IMG/VR virus record: IMGVR_UViG_3300032046_000034
Span: 1-52,584 of that record
Length of the DNA: 52,584 nt
Origin: a virus
Direction: 5' to 3' (one strand)
Shown: positions 1 through 7,920 of the stretch, in pieces
Position numbering within the stretch: the first letter of the stretch is position 1
Layout: the number at the start of each line of letters is the position of its first letter
Made by a program: the position numbers and the translations under genes
Notes under the pieces: model-generated
What the model was told of the DNA's origin: nothing
What the model saw: the letters and a program-made list of their open reading frames with translations, nothing else
Databases searched by the model: none

Positions 1-125
1 TGCCTTGGCCGCCCGCTCCTCGATGGCGCCGGCACCAGCCATTCCAGCGGTGACGGCCTCCATCACCATGTCGCGCAGCGGGCCACGCTCATCTGTCAGC
101 TTCGCGTGGGCAGCGACAATTTCCT
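1..125. repeat. Terminal direct repeat, left copy (circular contig overlap)
   Basis: These 125 bases are identical to 52460-52584. The major capsid reading frame passes through the junction without a break when the two ends are joined, so the contig is a circle opened inside the capsid gene. The short repeat length is more like an assembly overlap than a biological terminal redundancy, but the sequence alone cannot exclude a circularly permuted genome. Confidence 0.95.
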
Positions 126-213
126 CCAACTGCCCATCCCGGATGATCTGCCCCATGCGCTTCGGGTCACGCATGAGTTCCTGAAGCCCCTCTAGGGTGT
201 CGGGGATCTCCAT
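1..213 (-). CDS. Major capsid protein, N-terminal part (continues at 52459)
   Basis: This is the 5' end of the HK97-fold major capsid gene; the rest is at 51296-52459. The ATG at 211-213 is preceded by AAAGGA and lies two bases after the protease stop. Joined across the contig ends, the protein is 458 residues. The first 100 or so residues are charged and helical, as expected for a scaffolding-like delta domain removed by the adjacent ClpP-like protease. The location, directly after the protease, supports the call. Confidence 0.9.
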   Translation of the reverse strand, partial: MEIPDTLEGLQELMRDPKRMGQIIRDGQLEEIVAAHAKLTDERGPLRDMVMEAVTAGMAGAGAIEERAAKA

Positions 214-215
214 GA

Positions 216-1238
216 TCAGTTGTCCTTTCTGCTGAACGCTTCCTCGACAGGATGTTCAGCCAGTAGTTTTTCTAGGTTAGGTTCGGGCGCGACGTATCGC
301 GCATACTCGGTGAGAACCCCTGCCCAGTCAATGCCCGTGAAGGCGTCAGCGGCACCGTCGTCGGCAGCCTCGTCGCCCTCGCTGGCGGCCTCAAAGCTGC
401 CGTCGTGGTCCTCGCAATGCGAGCGAGCAGCATCAGCGGTCCAGATGGTTTTCGGATAGCGGTAGGCTAGCTCGGTGCTTGAGGTCTCGCCCTTCAGCCT
501 GCCGATGATCACGTCGTACCGCTTGCCGTCATGATTCCGACTCATCCGCCGGAAGGAATCAGGCTGAAAGTCGTCTGGGTCCTTGAGACGGCATGCGTGC
601 TCATTGGGATAGGGGTTCTGAATGGATGGATCGGATGCCTGCGGAACCCAGTCCGGCACGTTCTCGAACTGCGAGAGGTTGAAAATGCCCACGCGGTTCT
701 GTGTCTTCGCTGGACCCACTAGGCCATCGGCTAGGCCAGCATCGACCGCCTCCTGCGCCCGATACCACGTCTCCGCCTGCATCGCCCCACGCCAGTCGGC
801 CTCGGTGCCGCCGGCGCGCCCCGCATAGATGGCGGCGATGGTGTCACCCATCTTCCCGAGCGTCTCCGCCATCTTGGCCATGTCGGTGGCATCGCCCATC
901 ACCAGGCCATGCGGCTCGTGGATCATCATGGTTGACCCTTCCGCCATGAGGACCGTGTCGCCAGCCTGAGCGATGAACGATGCAGCCGAGGCCGCGAGGC
1001 CATCGACGACGGCGTTGACATCAGCGGCATGGCGCTTCAGGGCGTTGTAGATAGCGATGCCGTCGAAGACATCCCCACCCGGGGAGTTGACGCGAAGGTT
1101 GATGTTCTTCGCCTTGATGCCCTGCAACTCCTTGACGAAATCCTTGGCGGACACGCCATAGGAACCGATCTCGTCATAGAGCAGGACTTCGACGGAGCCG
1201 TCACCTGCGTTCTGGATTTCGTACCATGTTCGCTTCAT
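216..1238 (-). CDS. Head maturation protease, ClpP-like, with C-terminal extension
   Basis: A 340-residue serine protease of the ClpP/crotonase fold used to mature HK97-type proheads. The N-terminal 200 residues carry NSPGGDVFDG, the nucleophile region GLAASAAS (Ser84) and MMIHEP (His107), the expected Ser and His of a ClpP-like triad. After about residue 210 comes a separate domain of about 100 residues rich in Asp, Arg and His (EHACRLKDPDDF, VIIGRLKGETSSTE). I recall this type of short domain on other phage proteases but know no function for it. The start was chosen for its GGAGG box; an upstream in-frame extension would run through a terminator hairpin. It ends two bases before the capsid start. 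Confidence 0.93.
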   Translation of the reverse strand: MKRTWYEIQNAGDGSVEVLLYDEIGSYGVSAKDFVKELQGIKAKNINLRVNSPGGDVFDGIAIYNALKRHAADVNAVVDGLAASAASFIAQAGDTVLMAEGSTMMIHEPHGLVMGDATDMAKMAETLGKMGDTIAAIYAGRAGGTEADWRGAMQAETWYRAQEAVDAGLADGLVGPAKTQNRVGIFNLSQFENVPDWVPQASDPSIQNPYPNEHACRLKDPDDFQPDSFRRMSRNHDGKRYDVIIGRLKGETSSTELAYRYPKTIWTADAARSHCEDHDGSFEAASEGDEAADDGAADAFTGIDWAGVLTEYARYVAPEPNLEKLLAEHPVEEAFSRKDN

Positions 1239-1256
1239 AGGCCCCTCCTTCTGGGG

Positions 1257-1284
1257 CAAAGAAAAACGCCCCTTCGGGACGTTC
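1257..1284 (-). terminator. Rho-independent terminator upstream of the protease
   Basis: Read on the minus strand, AACGTCCC-GAA-GGGGCGTT forms an 8-bp stem (one G-T pair) with a 3-base loop, followed by TTTTCTTT. It lies between the small gene 1325-1567 and the protease, inside the late operon. It could therefore reduce read-through from terminase and portal into the capsid genes unless transcription is antiterminated. Confidence 0.7.
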
Positions 1285-1324
1285 ACTGACCTCTCAGCCT
1301 GGGCGCTCTAGGCGCCTCTGTGGC

Positions 1325-1567
1325 CTATTCGGTTATGCGCCTTAATCCGGTCTCTTGCAGTTGCTCATCAGTCAACTGGCTGACGCTCTCATTTGGGTGG
1401 AGAACTATGCAGAGGCAACGGCGGTCAGCGCCCAATGCCTCTCCCAGAACCTCCCGTAGCCCGTCAAAGCGTTCCGCTGTGCCCCCCGCATTCAACTTCA
1501 GCAAGAGGATGTCCCCGTCCTCAACATGCAGGCGCTCTATCTCTGAGATCAGATCATCCGTCTTCAC
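1325..1567 (-). CDS. Small conserved-type protein between portal and protease
   Basis: An 80-residue acidic protein starting with GTG one base after the portal stop, with GGAGG six bases upstream. It has an N-terminal helix (TDDLISEIERLH), a strand-rich core (GDILLLKL, CLCIVLHPNES) and a C-terminal helix. Small proteins with a VEDGDILLL-like core occur near packaging genes in many phages; I know no function for them. No membrane segment or zinc motif is visible. Confidence 0.75.
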   Translation of the reverse strand: MKTDDLISEIERLHVEDGDILLLKLNAGGTAERFDGLREVLGEALGADRRCLCIVLHPNESVSQLTDEQLQETGLRRITE

Positions 1568-1568
1568 T

Positions 1569-3101
1569 CTAAGCCTCCACCAGAAACTGCTCCCTACATC
1601 GGACGCAAGTAAGGCTCGCGCCGACGTTGACGCCCTCGCCTACCTTCCGGCCACACTTAGTACACCGGACTTCCTCAACGAGAGCGGCGGGGCCAGGAGG
1701 AAGAGCCGGAGGCTGAATCGGCGGAGGCGGGGGTGCCTCAAACGCCCCCGCCTTCAGGATCATCATGTTGGCCGGCACCATGAACGTGCCGTCGGTCGGG
1801 TTCGGGTCGAAGCCGATGGCCTCTCGCCCCTCTTCCCAGGACTCCAAGCCGCCAGCCACGTTCTTGCGGTGCCGTTCGTGAATCTTGTCCACGTCTTCCT
1901 GTAGGGCTCGGATATCGCTCAGGTCGAACAGAAGATCGTCGATGCCCCCGAAGTCGGGCCGGAGCCGAAGGTTCAGCACATCGTCCAGGTCGCTCAGGAG
2001 CGGCGTCATGGTCAGGTCCCAGAAGACCTGCCAGTCCTGGCGCTTGTTGGCGTAGGAAGAGGACTCATAGCCGATCAGGAGGCCGAGGATGGAGCCGGGA
2101 ATCCCGAAGACCATTGCGATCCGCGCTTCCTGGACGGCGTCGATCTCCTTGGGCAGGGCGTCGCGTAGACCTCGGTTCAGGCCCATCTGCTGATAGGTAG
2201 ATTCGGCCTGGTCGAGGATCATCATCTCGTGATAGCCGCCCGCGCCGCCGAACTGCCGCCGGAACCTTTCGCGGATCTCGTCCTTGGCTTCCTGGGAGAC
2301 CTTCTGCTTCACCGACAGGATGGACCCGGGGCCGGTGCCGCCGCGCTCGAAGAAGGACTGAAGGAAGTTCCGCATGTATTCGTCGATGTCCACGCGGCCG
2401 GCGATCGCCATCAGCGGCGGCATACCGTAGTAGTCACTCAGCGGGTGCCGCGTCTTGAAGTGGATGATGTCTTTGGGCGGATAGGTCACGCCGGCGGCGC
2501 CACCATACTCATACCCCGCGATGAAGTTCTTGGGGTCGGGGATGATCCGCACGCGGTCGGGCCGCAGGCGCCACAGTTCAGCCACCGCGCCCTTGAGCGG
2601 GCCATCCTGCACGCGGGCCTTCAAGAGATAGGCGTTGCCAGCCAGGGCGCGGTCCATGACGATGGTGCCCCACATCTGGCCGCGTGACATGAAGGGGTTG
2701 GGGTTGTTGAGTAAGCGAATGAGTGCATGGTTCGGGAGATCGAGGTAGAAGCCGTTCTCGACCATCCGGGCGTACACGTCCCGCAAAGGCACGCCCCGGT
2801 GGATAAGCCGATGCTCCTCAGCCTTGATCGTGGCCCTGACCTCGGCGCCAACGCTGTTCTGGAACATGGGACTCTCGCGGCGCCAGCGCCGGCCGACGAT
2901 ATGAGGCTCCCCCGCTGAGGTCGCCAGCATTTCGATGGCGGCGAAGACGATCTCGTTCCGCATGTAGGCGCGTGAGTAGCCGAGGTATCCCTGCTGCGGC
3001 AGCGCCCCGTACTGCTGCCAGGGGACGCTTAGAACCGGCGGGGCCGCCGCTGTCTGTCGCCTGACTACCGTGCGGAGTGCATCTGCGATCAAGCCCATCA
3101 T
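1569..3101 (-). CDS. Portal protein with C-terminal zinc ribbon
   Basis: The portal (HK97-type, 510 residues) forms the dodecameric ring through which DNA enters and leaves the capsid. Its portal-like core (PNPFMSRGQMWGTIVMD, LWRLRPDRVRIIP, ISVKQ-like region, IPGSILGLLIGYESSSYAN) spans about residues 30-430. A Pro-rich linker then leads to a 33-residue tail with two Cys-x2-Cys knuckles (CTKCGRKVGEG and CVRC), resembling the Com/zinc-ribbon family; this is not part of the usual portal. Start: ATGATG at 3096-3101 behind AAGGTG. The first ATG overlaps the stop of the preceding small gene. Confidence 0.92.
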   Translation of the reverse strand: MMGLIADALRTVVRRQTAAAPPVLSVPWQQYGALPQQGYLGYSRAYMRNEIVFAAIEMLATSAGEPHIVGRRWRRESPMFQNSVGAEVRATIKAEEHRLIHRGVPLRDVYARMVENGFYLDLPNHALIRLLNNPNPFMSRGQMWGTIVMDRALAGNAYLLKARVQDGPLKGAVAELWRLRPDRVRIIPDPKNFIAGYEYGGAAGVTYPPKDIIHFKTRHPLSDYYGMPPLMAIAGRVDIDEYMRNFLQSFFERGGTGPGSILSVKQKVSQEAKDEIRERFRRQFGGAGGYHEMMILDQAESTYQQMGLNRGLRDALPKEIDAVQEARIAMVFGIPGSILGLLIGYESSSYANKRQDWQVFWDLTMTPLLSDLDDVLNLRLRPDFGGIDDLLFDLSDIRALQEDVDKIHERHRKNVAGGLESWEEGREAIGFDPNPTDGTFMVPANMMILKAGAFEAPPPPPIQPPALPPGPAALVEEVRCTKCGRKVGEGVNVGASLTCVRCREQFLVEA

Positions 3102-3256
3102 TTCACCTTGATCTGAAGCAGGCGAGGGGCCCAACCAGCCATTCTGGCGGTGACCCCTGGAGACACCATTTGCACAAGGAGGCAGAGCCTCAGCCATAGA
3201 ACCGCCAACCAGACACGCCGTATTTCAACTGAGATTGAGAGACCTCCTGGAGCCAT
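3098..3256 (-). CDS. Small hydrophobic protein translationally coupled to portal
   Basis: A 52-residue reading frame whose ATG overlaps the TAA of the preceding gene and whose TGA overlaps the portal ATG. GAGG lies eight bases before its start. It has a hydrophobic stretch (VWLAVLWLRLCLLVQMV) near the N terminus and a basic C terminus, so it may be a small membrane protein. The exact overlaps at both ends are the main reason to call it. No family is recognised. Confidence 0.5.
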   Translation of the reverse strand: MAPGGLSISVEIRRVWLAVLWLRLCLLVQMVSPGVTARMAGWAPRLLQIKVK

Positions 3257-3420
3257 TAGATCGACCTCATTTCCTCAAAGACTGCCACGGCGATCCCGCC
3301 CACCGCAGCCAGGAGAATGAGCCCGATGGCGACGGCTACAAGCAGGACGAACAGCTCCGCAAGCATCTGCCTGTCCTCAGAGTCGAGCAGGGAATCCAAG
3401 AGGCGCAGGAGCCTCCTCAT
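3256..3420 (-). CDS. Small single-pass membrane protein
   Basis: 54 residues, too short for most gene finders. The ATG overlaps the TGA of the upstream membrane gene (ATGA), and the TAA overlaps the next ATG. An N-terminal Arg/Leu-rich helix is followed by one clear membrane segment of about 28 residues starting at ELFVLLVAVAIGLILL. It forms a three-gene coupled cluster with its neighbours between terminase and portal. Function unknown. Confidence 0.6.
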   Translation of the reverse strand: MRRLLRLLDSLLDSEDRQMLAELFVLLVAVAIGLILLAAVGGIAVAVFEEMRSI

Positions 3421-3620
3421 CGAAAGGCCACTACGACGATAGCCAGAACCAGGCTGATCACGTACAAGGTGGCAGCAAGGACCATGACTCTCAGAGTAGT
3501 GCGCAGCCCGTGGTTATTGGCTTCCATCTGCCTCGCCAGGCCTTGCAGGCTGGTTCCCAGCCGCTGGTTATTGGCTTCTATCTCTCTCATTAACCTCTGG
3601 AGCATGTCTAGGTTAGACAA
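3417..3620 (-). CDS. Small membrane protein with N-terminal coiled coil
   Basis: 67 residues. The N-terminal half is helical with a repeated Glu-Ala-Asn-Asn motif (MREIEANNQRL, RQMEANNHGL), and the C-terminal half is one membrane segment (VLAATLYVISLVLAIVVVAF). The start is TTG at 3620 behind GGGGGTGA, with ATG at 3605 as an alternative. The TTG overlaps the last bases of a relic terminase 3' end (3613-3711), which suggests this gene once directly followed a terminase. Function unknown. Confidence 0.65.
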   Translation of the reverse strand: MSNLDMLQRLMREIEANNQRLGTSLQGLARQMEANNHGLRTTLRVMVLAATLYVISLVLAIVVVAFR

Positions 3621-3711
3621 ACATCACCCCCACTTCGTCATCTTTCGCCTCAGCGGCGCCAGCGGCCACGGCCGCCGCATACCCCTCCCAGGATAGGCAC
3701 CCCGCCATCGC
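3613..3711 (-). pseudogene. Relic of a terminase large subunit 3' end
   Basis: On the minus strand this segment reads 32 codons plus TAA that match the C terminus of the intact terminase at 4126-5805: AMAGCLSWEGYAAAVAAG against AMAGCLSWEAYTAAIAAG, both ending GVMFV-stop. The match stops abruptly at the upstream end, so only the tail of a second, diverged terminase remains. It is probably not translated as such. Confidence 0.85.
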
Positions 3712-3735
3712 GTTCCCGTACCGGGGCAGCGGTGG

Positions 3736-3921
3736 TCAAGATTCTGTTCTCCAACTGGATAGGTGACAAGTGCGGAGGTGCCCTTCGCGTTCCAAGTCGG
3801 TACCGCAGCATTGGCGAATGAGTTTGACTTCAAAATGGCGATCTTCCTGTGCTGGGTCTGATGCTCGAAAGCATTGAACCTGGATTTCCGAGCCATGAAT
3901 GGGACACTCGAACGCCTTCAT
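3736..3921 (-). CDS. Small Cys/His protein between two recombination relics
   Basis: 61 residues, ATG preceded by GGAGG. It begins MKAFECPIHG and has later Cys residues (QCCG, TCHLSS), so metal binding is possible, but no standard ribbon is complete. It lies between a relic portal 5' end and a relic terminase 3' end, so it probably arrived with, or during, that recombination. Function unknown. Confidence 0.55.
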   Translation of the reverse strand: MKAFECPIHGSEIQVQCFRASDPAQEDRHFEVKLIRQCCGTDLEREGHLRTCHLSSWRTES

Positions 3922-3974
3922 TCCTCCACCATCCTCCTGTAGTCTGCGATGGCCGTGATGCTGGCAGGTTGCTC

Positions 3975-4125
3975 CTTCCGCATGGAGGCCCGCGAGTACC
4001 CGAGGTAGCCCTGCTGGGGGGTCGCACTGTATTATCCCCACGGCACGCCGACAATGGGCGGGCTCGAGGTCGACGGTGAGCCGACTAGAGCTCGGAATAC
4101 GCCGGCAACTCTCTCCCGCAGTGCC
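3975..4125 (-). pseudogene. Relic of a portal gene 5' end
   Basis: Directly downstream of the terminase stop, the minus strand encodes a decayed copy of the start of the portal: PPIVGVPWG, then an in-frame TAA (4032-4034), then YSATPQQGYLGYSRASMRKE. The intact portal has YGALPQQGYLGYSRAYMRNE. The DNA match is clear over about 3978-4016 against 2959-2999 and ends near 3975. It is a broken second terminase-portal junction. Confidence 0.85.
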
Positions 4126-5805
4126 TCAAACAAACATCACACCTGCGACTTCCTCTTCGGCCACGGCCCCCGCTGCGATCGCAGCCGTGTAGGCTTCCCA
4201 GGACAGGCAGCCGGCCATTGCTGCATCTATCTTCAGCGGTGAGTCGGGCCGCTCCTTCTGGATTGTCCACATCCGCTCGCCCTGGTCATCCCTGAACTGC
4301 TGCATGTGCTTGTGGGAATTCAGGATACTGGCAGTGAAATGGGGATCGCCGTCGTGGGTCAGGGCTCCAGTCTGGACCGCGTTCCGGTAGGCGAGGAGGG
4401 AGGCCGCCATCTTGTGATACTTCGTCGTGTCCCAACTAACCACCACTTCGGCCCCGTAGCGACCCGCCCAAGCTCCGATCATATCGCGCCAGTAGAATGG
4501 GTCAGCGTTGAAGCGCCAGACCTTCCAGCGGCGGAAGGCATCATCCACGGTCTCATCGACCTCGAGGAATGGCATGCGACTCTCGCCGGAATCCATGAGT
4601 TCGGGTTCCCAGTAGCCAACGATCCATTGATGGGCCGTGGCCACCTCCGTACCGATAAGGGCAGTGTGATCGCGCCAGATAGCACCATCGAGTTTCGAGC
4701 CGTCGAAGCCGAGAGTGATGAGCGCCCCGTCGGGCACGATGTACCCCCGCCGTACCAGCGTCTCCCATTGCTTGCCGTCAAAGGGCTTGTCCTCTTCGGC
4801 GACGATCTGGTTCAGGTAGAAGCGGCGGGCGATGGCGGGTGAGGTCCGGGGGTCGTGGATCTCAGCAATCAGACGGTCGGGGTCGATCCAGCCGGAGTTT
4901 CCCCTCGCCACCAAGATGCCAGCACGTAATGACTCATCATCACTGAGGTCGGTGTCTTCCGGCGCCTCGAGGGAGTCATAGAGAAAGTCGGTCGCACTCG
5001 AAAGCCCTTGCGCCACCTTCTGCCAGGTTTCGTAATCATGTTGGGCAACAGAGTCCTCGCCCGGAGCATGGGCATTCGTGATAGCCAACACCCGCGACGA
5101 ACCGTCGCGTGACTTCGCCGCGTTCCTGGCGATCACATTCGCCATCGCATGCCCTTCGTTGGATCGAAGCCAGTGCTGGGTTTCGTCCATGACGATAAAG
5201 GTCGCACGGCCACCTTCTAGGGCCCGCGGTGAGCTGGTGACTGCCTCGAGGCGACAGCGTCCACCGTGGGCATAGATGATTTCCTTGCCAAGGTCGACCT
5301 GAAACTCGGCGATGGCCTCCCTACTAATCATCGCTGGGAACAGCGCCATCGAGTTCCGAGTTTGGTCACGTGAAACCGCAGCGGTCTGTACCCAACTCGA
5401 ATAGTGAGGTTTGCCGATCGGCCAGCCGTTCTGGTCAATCTTGCCAGTAGAGCGGCATGGCCCCAGGAGTTCGATGGCGCAGATGGCGGCGGCAAACGGG
5501 TTTTTGCCAGCGCCCTTCATGCGCCGGTAGACGCCTGAGCGATACTCAAAGCGATCATTCTCGCCAAGTGCATACCACCATAGGAGGAACCGCTTTTGTT
5601 CGGGCGTGAACTCCCAAGGTGCGCCGGCATTGGGGCCATCAGGTTGACGCAACCATTTCCTCGCCCACGCAATCATGCGATGCCCAAGCGACCACATTGG
5701 GGGCAGTAAAATCTCGCCGCTAGAATCACGCTGCCAAGTCGGGCCAATCGTGACTGGCAGGGTTGGGCCGATCGTGAGTGGCCGGGCCTCCAGGAGCATG
5801 GTCAT
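4126..5805 (-). CDS. terL: Terminase large subunit
   Basis: The ATPase-nuclease motor that packages DNA into the prohead (559 residues). The N-terminal ATPase has GAGKN at residues 98-102 (Walker A-like) and FIVMDETQHW with Asp207-Glu208 (Walker B). The C-terminal half has GFDGSKLDG, where an acidic residue of the RNase H-like nuclease is expected. The start is the ATG whose ATGA overlaps the stop of the upstream HNH gene. Upstream are the HNH gene and the small subunit; downstream is a relic portal start rather than the true portal. Confidence 0.93.
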   Translation of the reverse strand: MTMLLEARPLTIGPTLPVTIGPTWQRDSSGEILLPPMWSLGHRMIAWARKWLRQPDGPNAGAPWEFTPEQKRFLLWWYALGENDRFEYRSGVYRRMKGAGKNPFAAAICAIELLGPCRSTGKIDQNGWPIGKPHYSSWVQTAAVSRDQTRNSMALFPAMISREAIAEFQVDLGKEIIYAHGGRCRLEAVTSSPRALEGGRATFIVMDETQHWLRSNEGHAMANVIARNAAKSRDGSSRVLAITNAHAPGEDSVAQHDYETWQKVAQGLSSATDFLYDSLEAPEDTDLSDDESLRAGILVARGNSGWIDPDRLIAEIHDPRTSPAIARRFYLNQIVAEEDKPFDGKQWETLVRRGYIVPDGALITLGFDGSKLDGAIWRDHTALIGTEVATAHQWIVGYWEPELMDSGESRMPFLEVDETVDDAFRRWKVWRFNADPFYWRDMIGAWAGRYGAEVVVSWDTTKYHKMAASLLAYRNAVQTGALTHDGDPHFTASILNSHKHMQQFRDDQGERMWTIQKERPDSPLKIDAAMAGCLSWEAYTAAIAAGAVAEEEVAGVMFV

Positions 5806-6404
5806 GTGGCCTGCCTCCGGCCTGCTCTCCATTCAACCAGAAAGCGTGAAGCCTTACTGTAGTTACAAGGGCCGCAGGCTGGTAGAAGGTTGCCGATTCG
5901 ATGTTCGCCGCCGCGTGACAGCGGCGTGATGTGATCACGTTGTAGGGGCACGCCTACCATCCCACAGTAAGCGCACGCGCCCTGGAATCGCGCCATGAGG
6001 CGTACCCAATCACGCTCGGTAACGATGAATGTCTGAGCATCACGAAGTCGCGCTCGGCGCCGAAGACGAAACTCCTTTGACTTGATGGGGAAGCGCCGCA
6101 GGTAATCACGGGCGTATGCGCGCCTTCGATCGCCCTCACGCAAGTATCGCAGGCGATCCCGCTCAGCGTTCCGCCCATCTTCGGATCGTCGCCGCTCGGA
6201 GTCCCGCGTCTTGCATGATCGTGAGCAATAGATCGCGTGTGAACGCTTCTGGGCGATGTCAACGCCGCAGATAGGGCAGACTCGTGCCCGAATTGGATGA
6301 TGTATCCGCCAGAGGAACCGATCCTTACAGATGCGACCACAATATGCCGCCCGTTTGGTCACCGCCTCAAATTCAGCCTGGCACGTCCGGCATACCTTAA
6401 CCAC
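5802..6404 (-). CDS. HNH endonuclease between the terminase genes
   Basis: 200 residues. The N-terminal part has two Cys-x2-Cys...Tyr-Cys-x3-Cys modules (CRTCQAEF...YCGRIC and CPICGVDI...YCSRSC), then an Arg-rich helix. The C-terminal HNH nuclease is built on CAYCG, RDHITPLSRGG, and NLLPACGPCN. Start: GTG behind GGAGAG, overlapping the end of the small terminase gene. HNH enzymes next to terminase often assist DNA cleavage in packaging (HK97 gp74 type), but this one could also be a homing enzyme. Confidence 0.85.
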   Translation of the reverse strand: MVKVCRTCQAEFEAVTKRAAYCGRICKDRFLWRIHHPIRARVCPICGVDIAQKRSHAIYCSRSCKTRDSERRRSEDGRNAERDRLRYLREGDRRRAYARDYLRRFPIKSKEFRLRRRARLRDAQTFIVTERDWVRLMARFQGACAYCGMVGVPLQRDHITPLSRGGEHRIGNLLPACGPCNYSKASRFLVEWRAGRRQAT

Positions 6405-6828
6405 GGAGGTCTCTCCGATAGGCGTCCATGTCAAGCACGGCTTCATCGTCGCTCTTACCTTCAGTCGCTTCGACGTACCGAATCCGCAGGTCGCGCCGGG
6501 CGTCCAGGGTAGTACCAAGAATCTTCTCGCGCTGCCTGAGTTCGACGGCCATCTTCGTGTCACCGTCATGGAAGGCAGCAGCGACCTCAGCGGTGTCGAG
6601 AGCGAACTGCCAGTCAGCCTCGGTCCATAGGGAGACGTGAGGCATACGGCGGATGACGCCCCACCATCGCTTCGTCGCCTCGGGCCAGGCGCGGCCCGTA
6701 GCCTGCTTGGCAGGAAGATGGGGCCCACCTCGATGTGTCCGGCGGTCGACCTCGATCCAGTCATGGCGAGGCTTGTTCTGGTTCCGCCGCTGGTCTTCGG
6801 GCTTGGGCTTGCGGCCAACTATCGCCAT
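6397..6828 (-). CDS. terS: Terminase small subunit
   Basis: 143 residues. The N terminus is basic (GRKPKPEDQRRNQNKP), followed by a helical body with WPEATKRWWGVIRR and WTEADWQFALDTAEVAAAF, typical of small terminase proteins in siphoviruses. It recognises phage DNA and recruits the large subunit. GAGGA precedes the ATG. It lies upstream of terL with an HNH gene between them. Confidence 0.82.
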   Translation of the reverse strand: MAIVGRKPKPEDQRRNQNKPRHDWIEVDRRTHRGGPHLPAKQATGRAWPEATKRWWGVIRRMPHVSLWTEADWQFALDTAEVAAAFHDGDTKMAVELRQREKILGTTLDARRDLRIRYVEATEGKSDDEAVLDMDAYRRDLRG

Positions 6829-6859
6829 CGCGTTTCCTCAATGGGTTGGAGATTCATAA

Positions 6860-7570
6860 TTAGCCTTTGCATGGTACGGCAACGACTCCCAGACTTTGGC
6901 GGTTCAGATTTTTGACCGGGTATTCCCACTTGTGGCGCGGATGCCGTCTCAACTTTGGTCTATACGATTCACGATTCCTTACCCTCATCATTGCGAGCGC
7001 GCAGAACGGGGAACAATATCTCCACCGTGAACTGAGAGCAAAGGGTTCCCCGCAATATGCACACTGGCGCTCGGTCGGTGACAGGCCTTCGGGCCTTGGC
7101 TCCGCGCTAGCACCCAGCGGTAGTTGTACGGGAATGCGTCCTATCCAGCGGGCCGAGTTACAACTGCGGTGAGCAAGAGCGATATTGGTCCATTCATCTG
7201 AGCCACCATAGCTAAAGGGGATCAAGTGATCGTGGCTAGCGTTCTCACGTTTCACCTGCTTGCTACAGATATGACATCGCCAACCATCACGTTCGCCTAG
7301 ATCATTAAGGTTTACCCTCGCCCGCCTCGCCCTTCCCGCGCCTGGACTATGAGGTATCTGGTGGGCGAGGCCAGCGCACTTCCTAGAGCAGTACTTCGCT
7401 TCTGCGTGTCCCTTGCTCTTGAAGAGGCGGCCACAAGTCACGCAGGGTATCGCCTCTCGATGATGATTGGTCGGAGAATGCTCAGCACATCGTCGCCCAT
7501 AGCCTTTGGCGAAACGGACTGCGCTCACGTTAGTACAGGCGATGCCACAGATTTCACAGACACCATTCAC
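6860..7570 (-). CDS. HNH endonuclease with additional zinc modules
   Basis: 236 residues with three parts. The first is an N-terminal Cys region (CEICG...CVTCGRLF...YCSRKC). The central HNH domain has CHICSKQV, SHDHLIPFSYGG and NIALAHRSCN. The third is a C-terminal CAYCGEPF...YCSPFC module. The repeated CxxC...(Y)CSxxC module is shared with the other HNH proteins of this genome. It could be a free-standing homing endonuclease inserted before terS. Confidence 0.85.
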   Translation of the reverse strand: MNGVCEICGIACTNVSAVRFAKGYGRRCAEHSPTNHHREAIPCVTCGRLFKSKGHAEAKYCSRKCAGLAHQIPHSPGAGRARRARVNLNDLGERDGWRCHICSKQVKRENASHDHLIPFSYGGSDEWTNIALAHRSCNSARWIGRIPVQLPLGASAEPRPEGLSPTERQCAYCGEPFALSSRWRYCSPFCALAMMRVRNRESYRPKLRRHPRHKWEYPVKNLNRQSLGVVAVPCKG

Positions 7571-7596
7571 GCCATCCCGAGAGGTCGGACTGCGCC

Positions 7597-7920
7597 TTAT
7601 CCCCGTCCCGCCCTCGCTTCCCGCCTTCGCTTGATCTCATTGCACTGAACACATGCGGCAACGAGGTTTGAAGGATCATCACTACCGCCTCGGGCCAAGC
7701 CGATGACATGGTCGACCACGGTTGCCGGGCCGCCACAGTAGCGACAGGTGTAGTTGTCCCTCAGCAAGACGCTCACCCGTACTCGCTGCCAGGCCCAACC
7801 TGAGCCAGAGGTCATCTGGTGTGGGCGACTTCGTTGCCACGGCTTGATGGGATGAACGGCACAGGGACGGAGATGTCCACAACCCGGCGTCGAGCAGGGC
7901 GAGGCGGGAGCGGTGGGCAC
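7597..7920 (-). CDS. Small HNH endonuclease
   Basis: 107 residues. A Cys/His-rich N terminus (CSTPGCGHLRPCAVH) is followed by a compact HNH domain: RDNYTCRYCGG, VVDHVIGLARGGSDD and NLVAACVQCNEIK, matching the HNH consensus including the Asn and terminal Cys pair. The GTG start overlaps the TAG of the upstream gene. Position and size fit the packaging-associated HNH family. Confidence 0.87.
   Translation of the reverse strand: MPTAPASPCSTPGCGHLRPCAVHPIKPWQRSRPHQMTSGSGWAWQRVRVSVLLRDNYTCRYCGGPATVVDHVIGLARGGSDDPSNLVAACVQCNEIKRRREARAGRG

Noticed and set aside
2229-2687. Long + strand frame opposite the portal gene
   Set aside because: It is the antisense shadow of a well-supported gene, with no ribosome binding site and no recognisable protein features.
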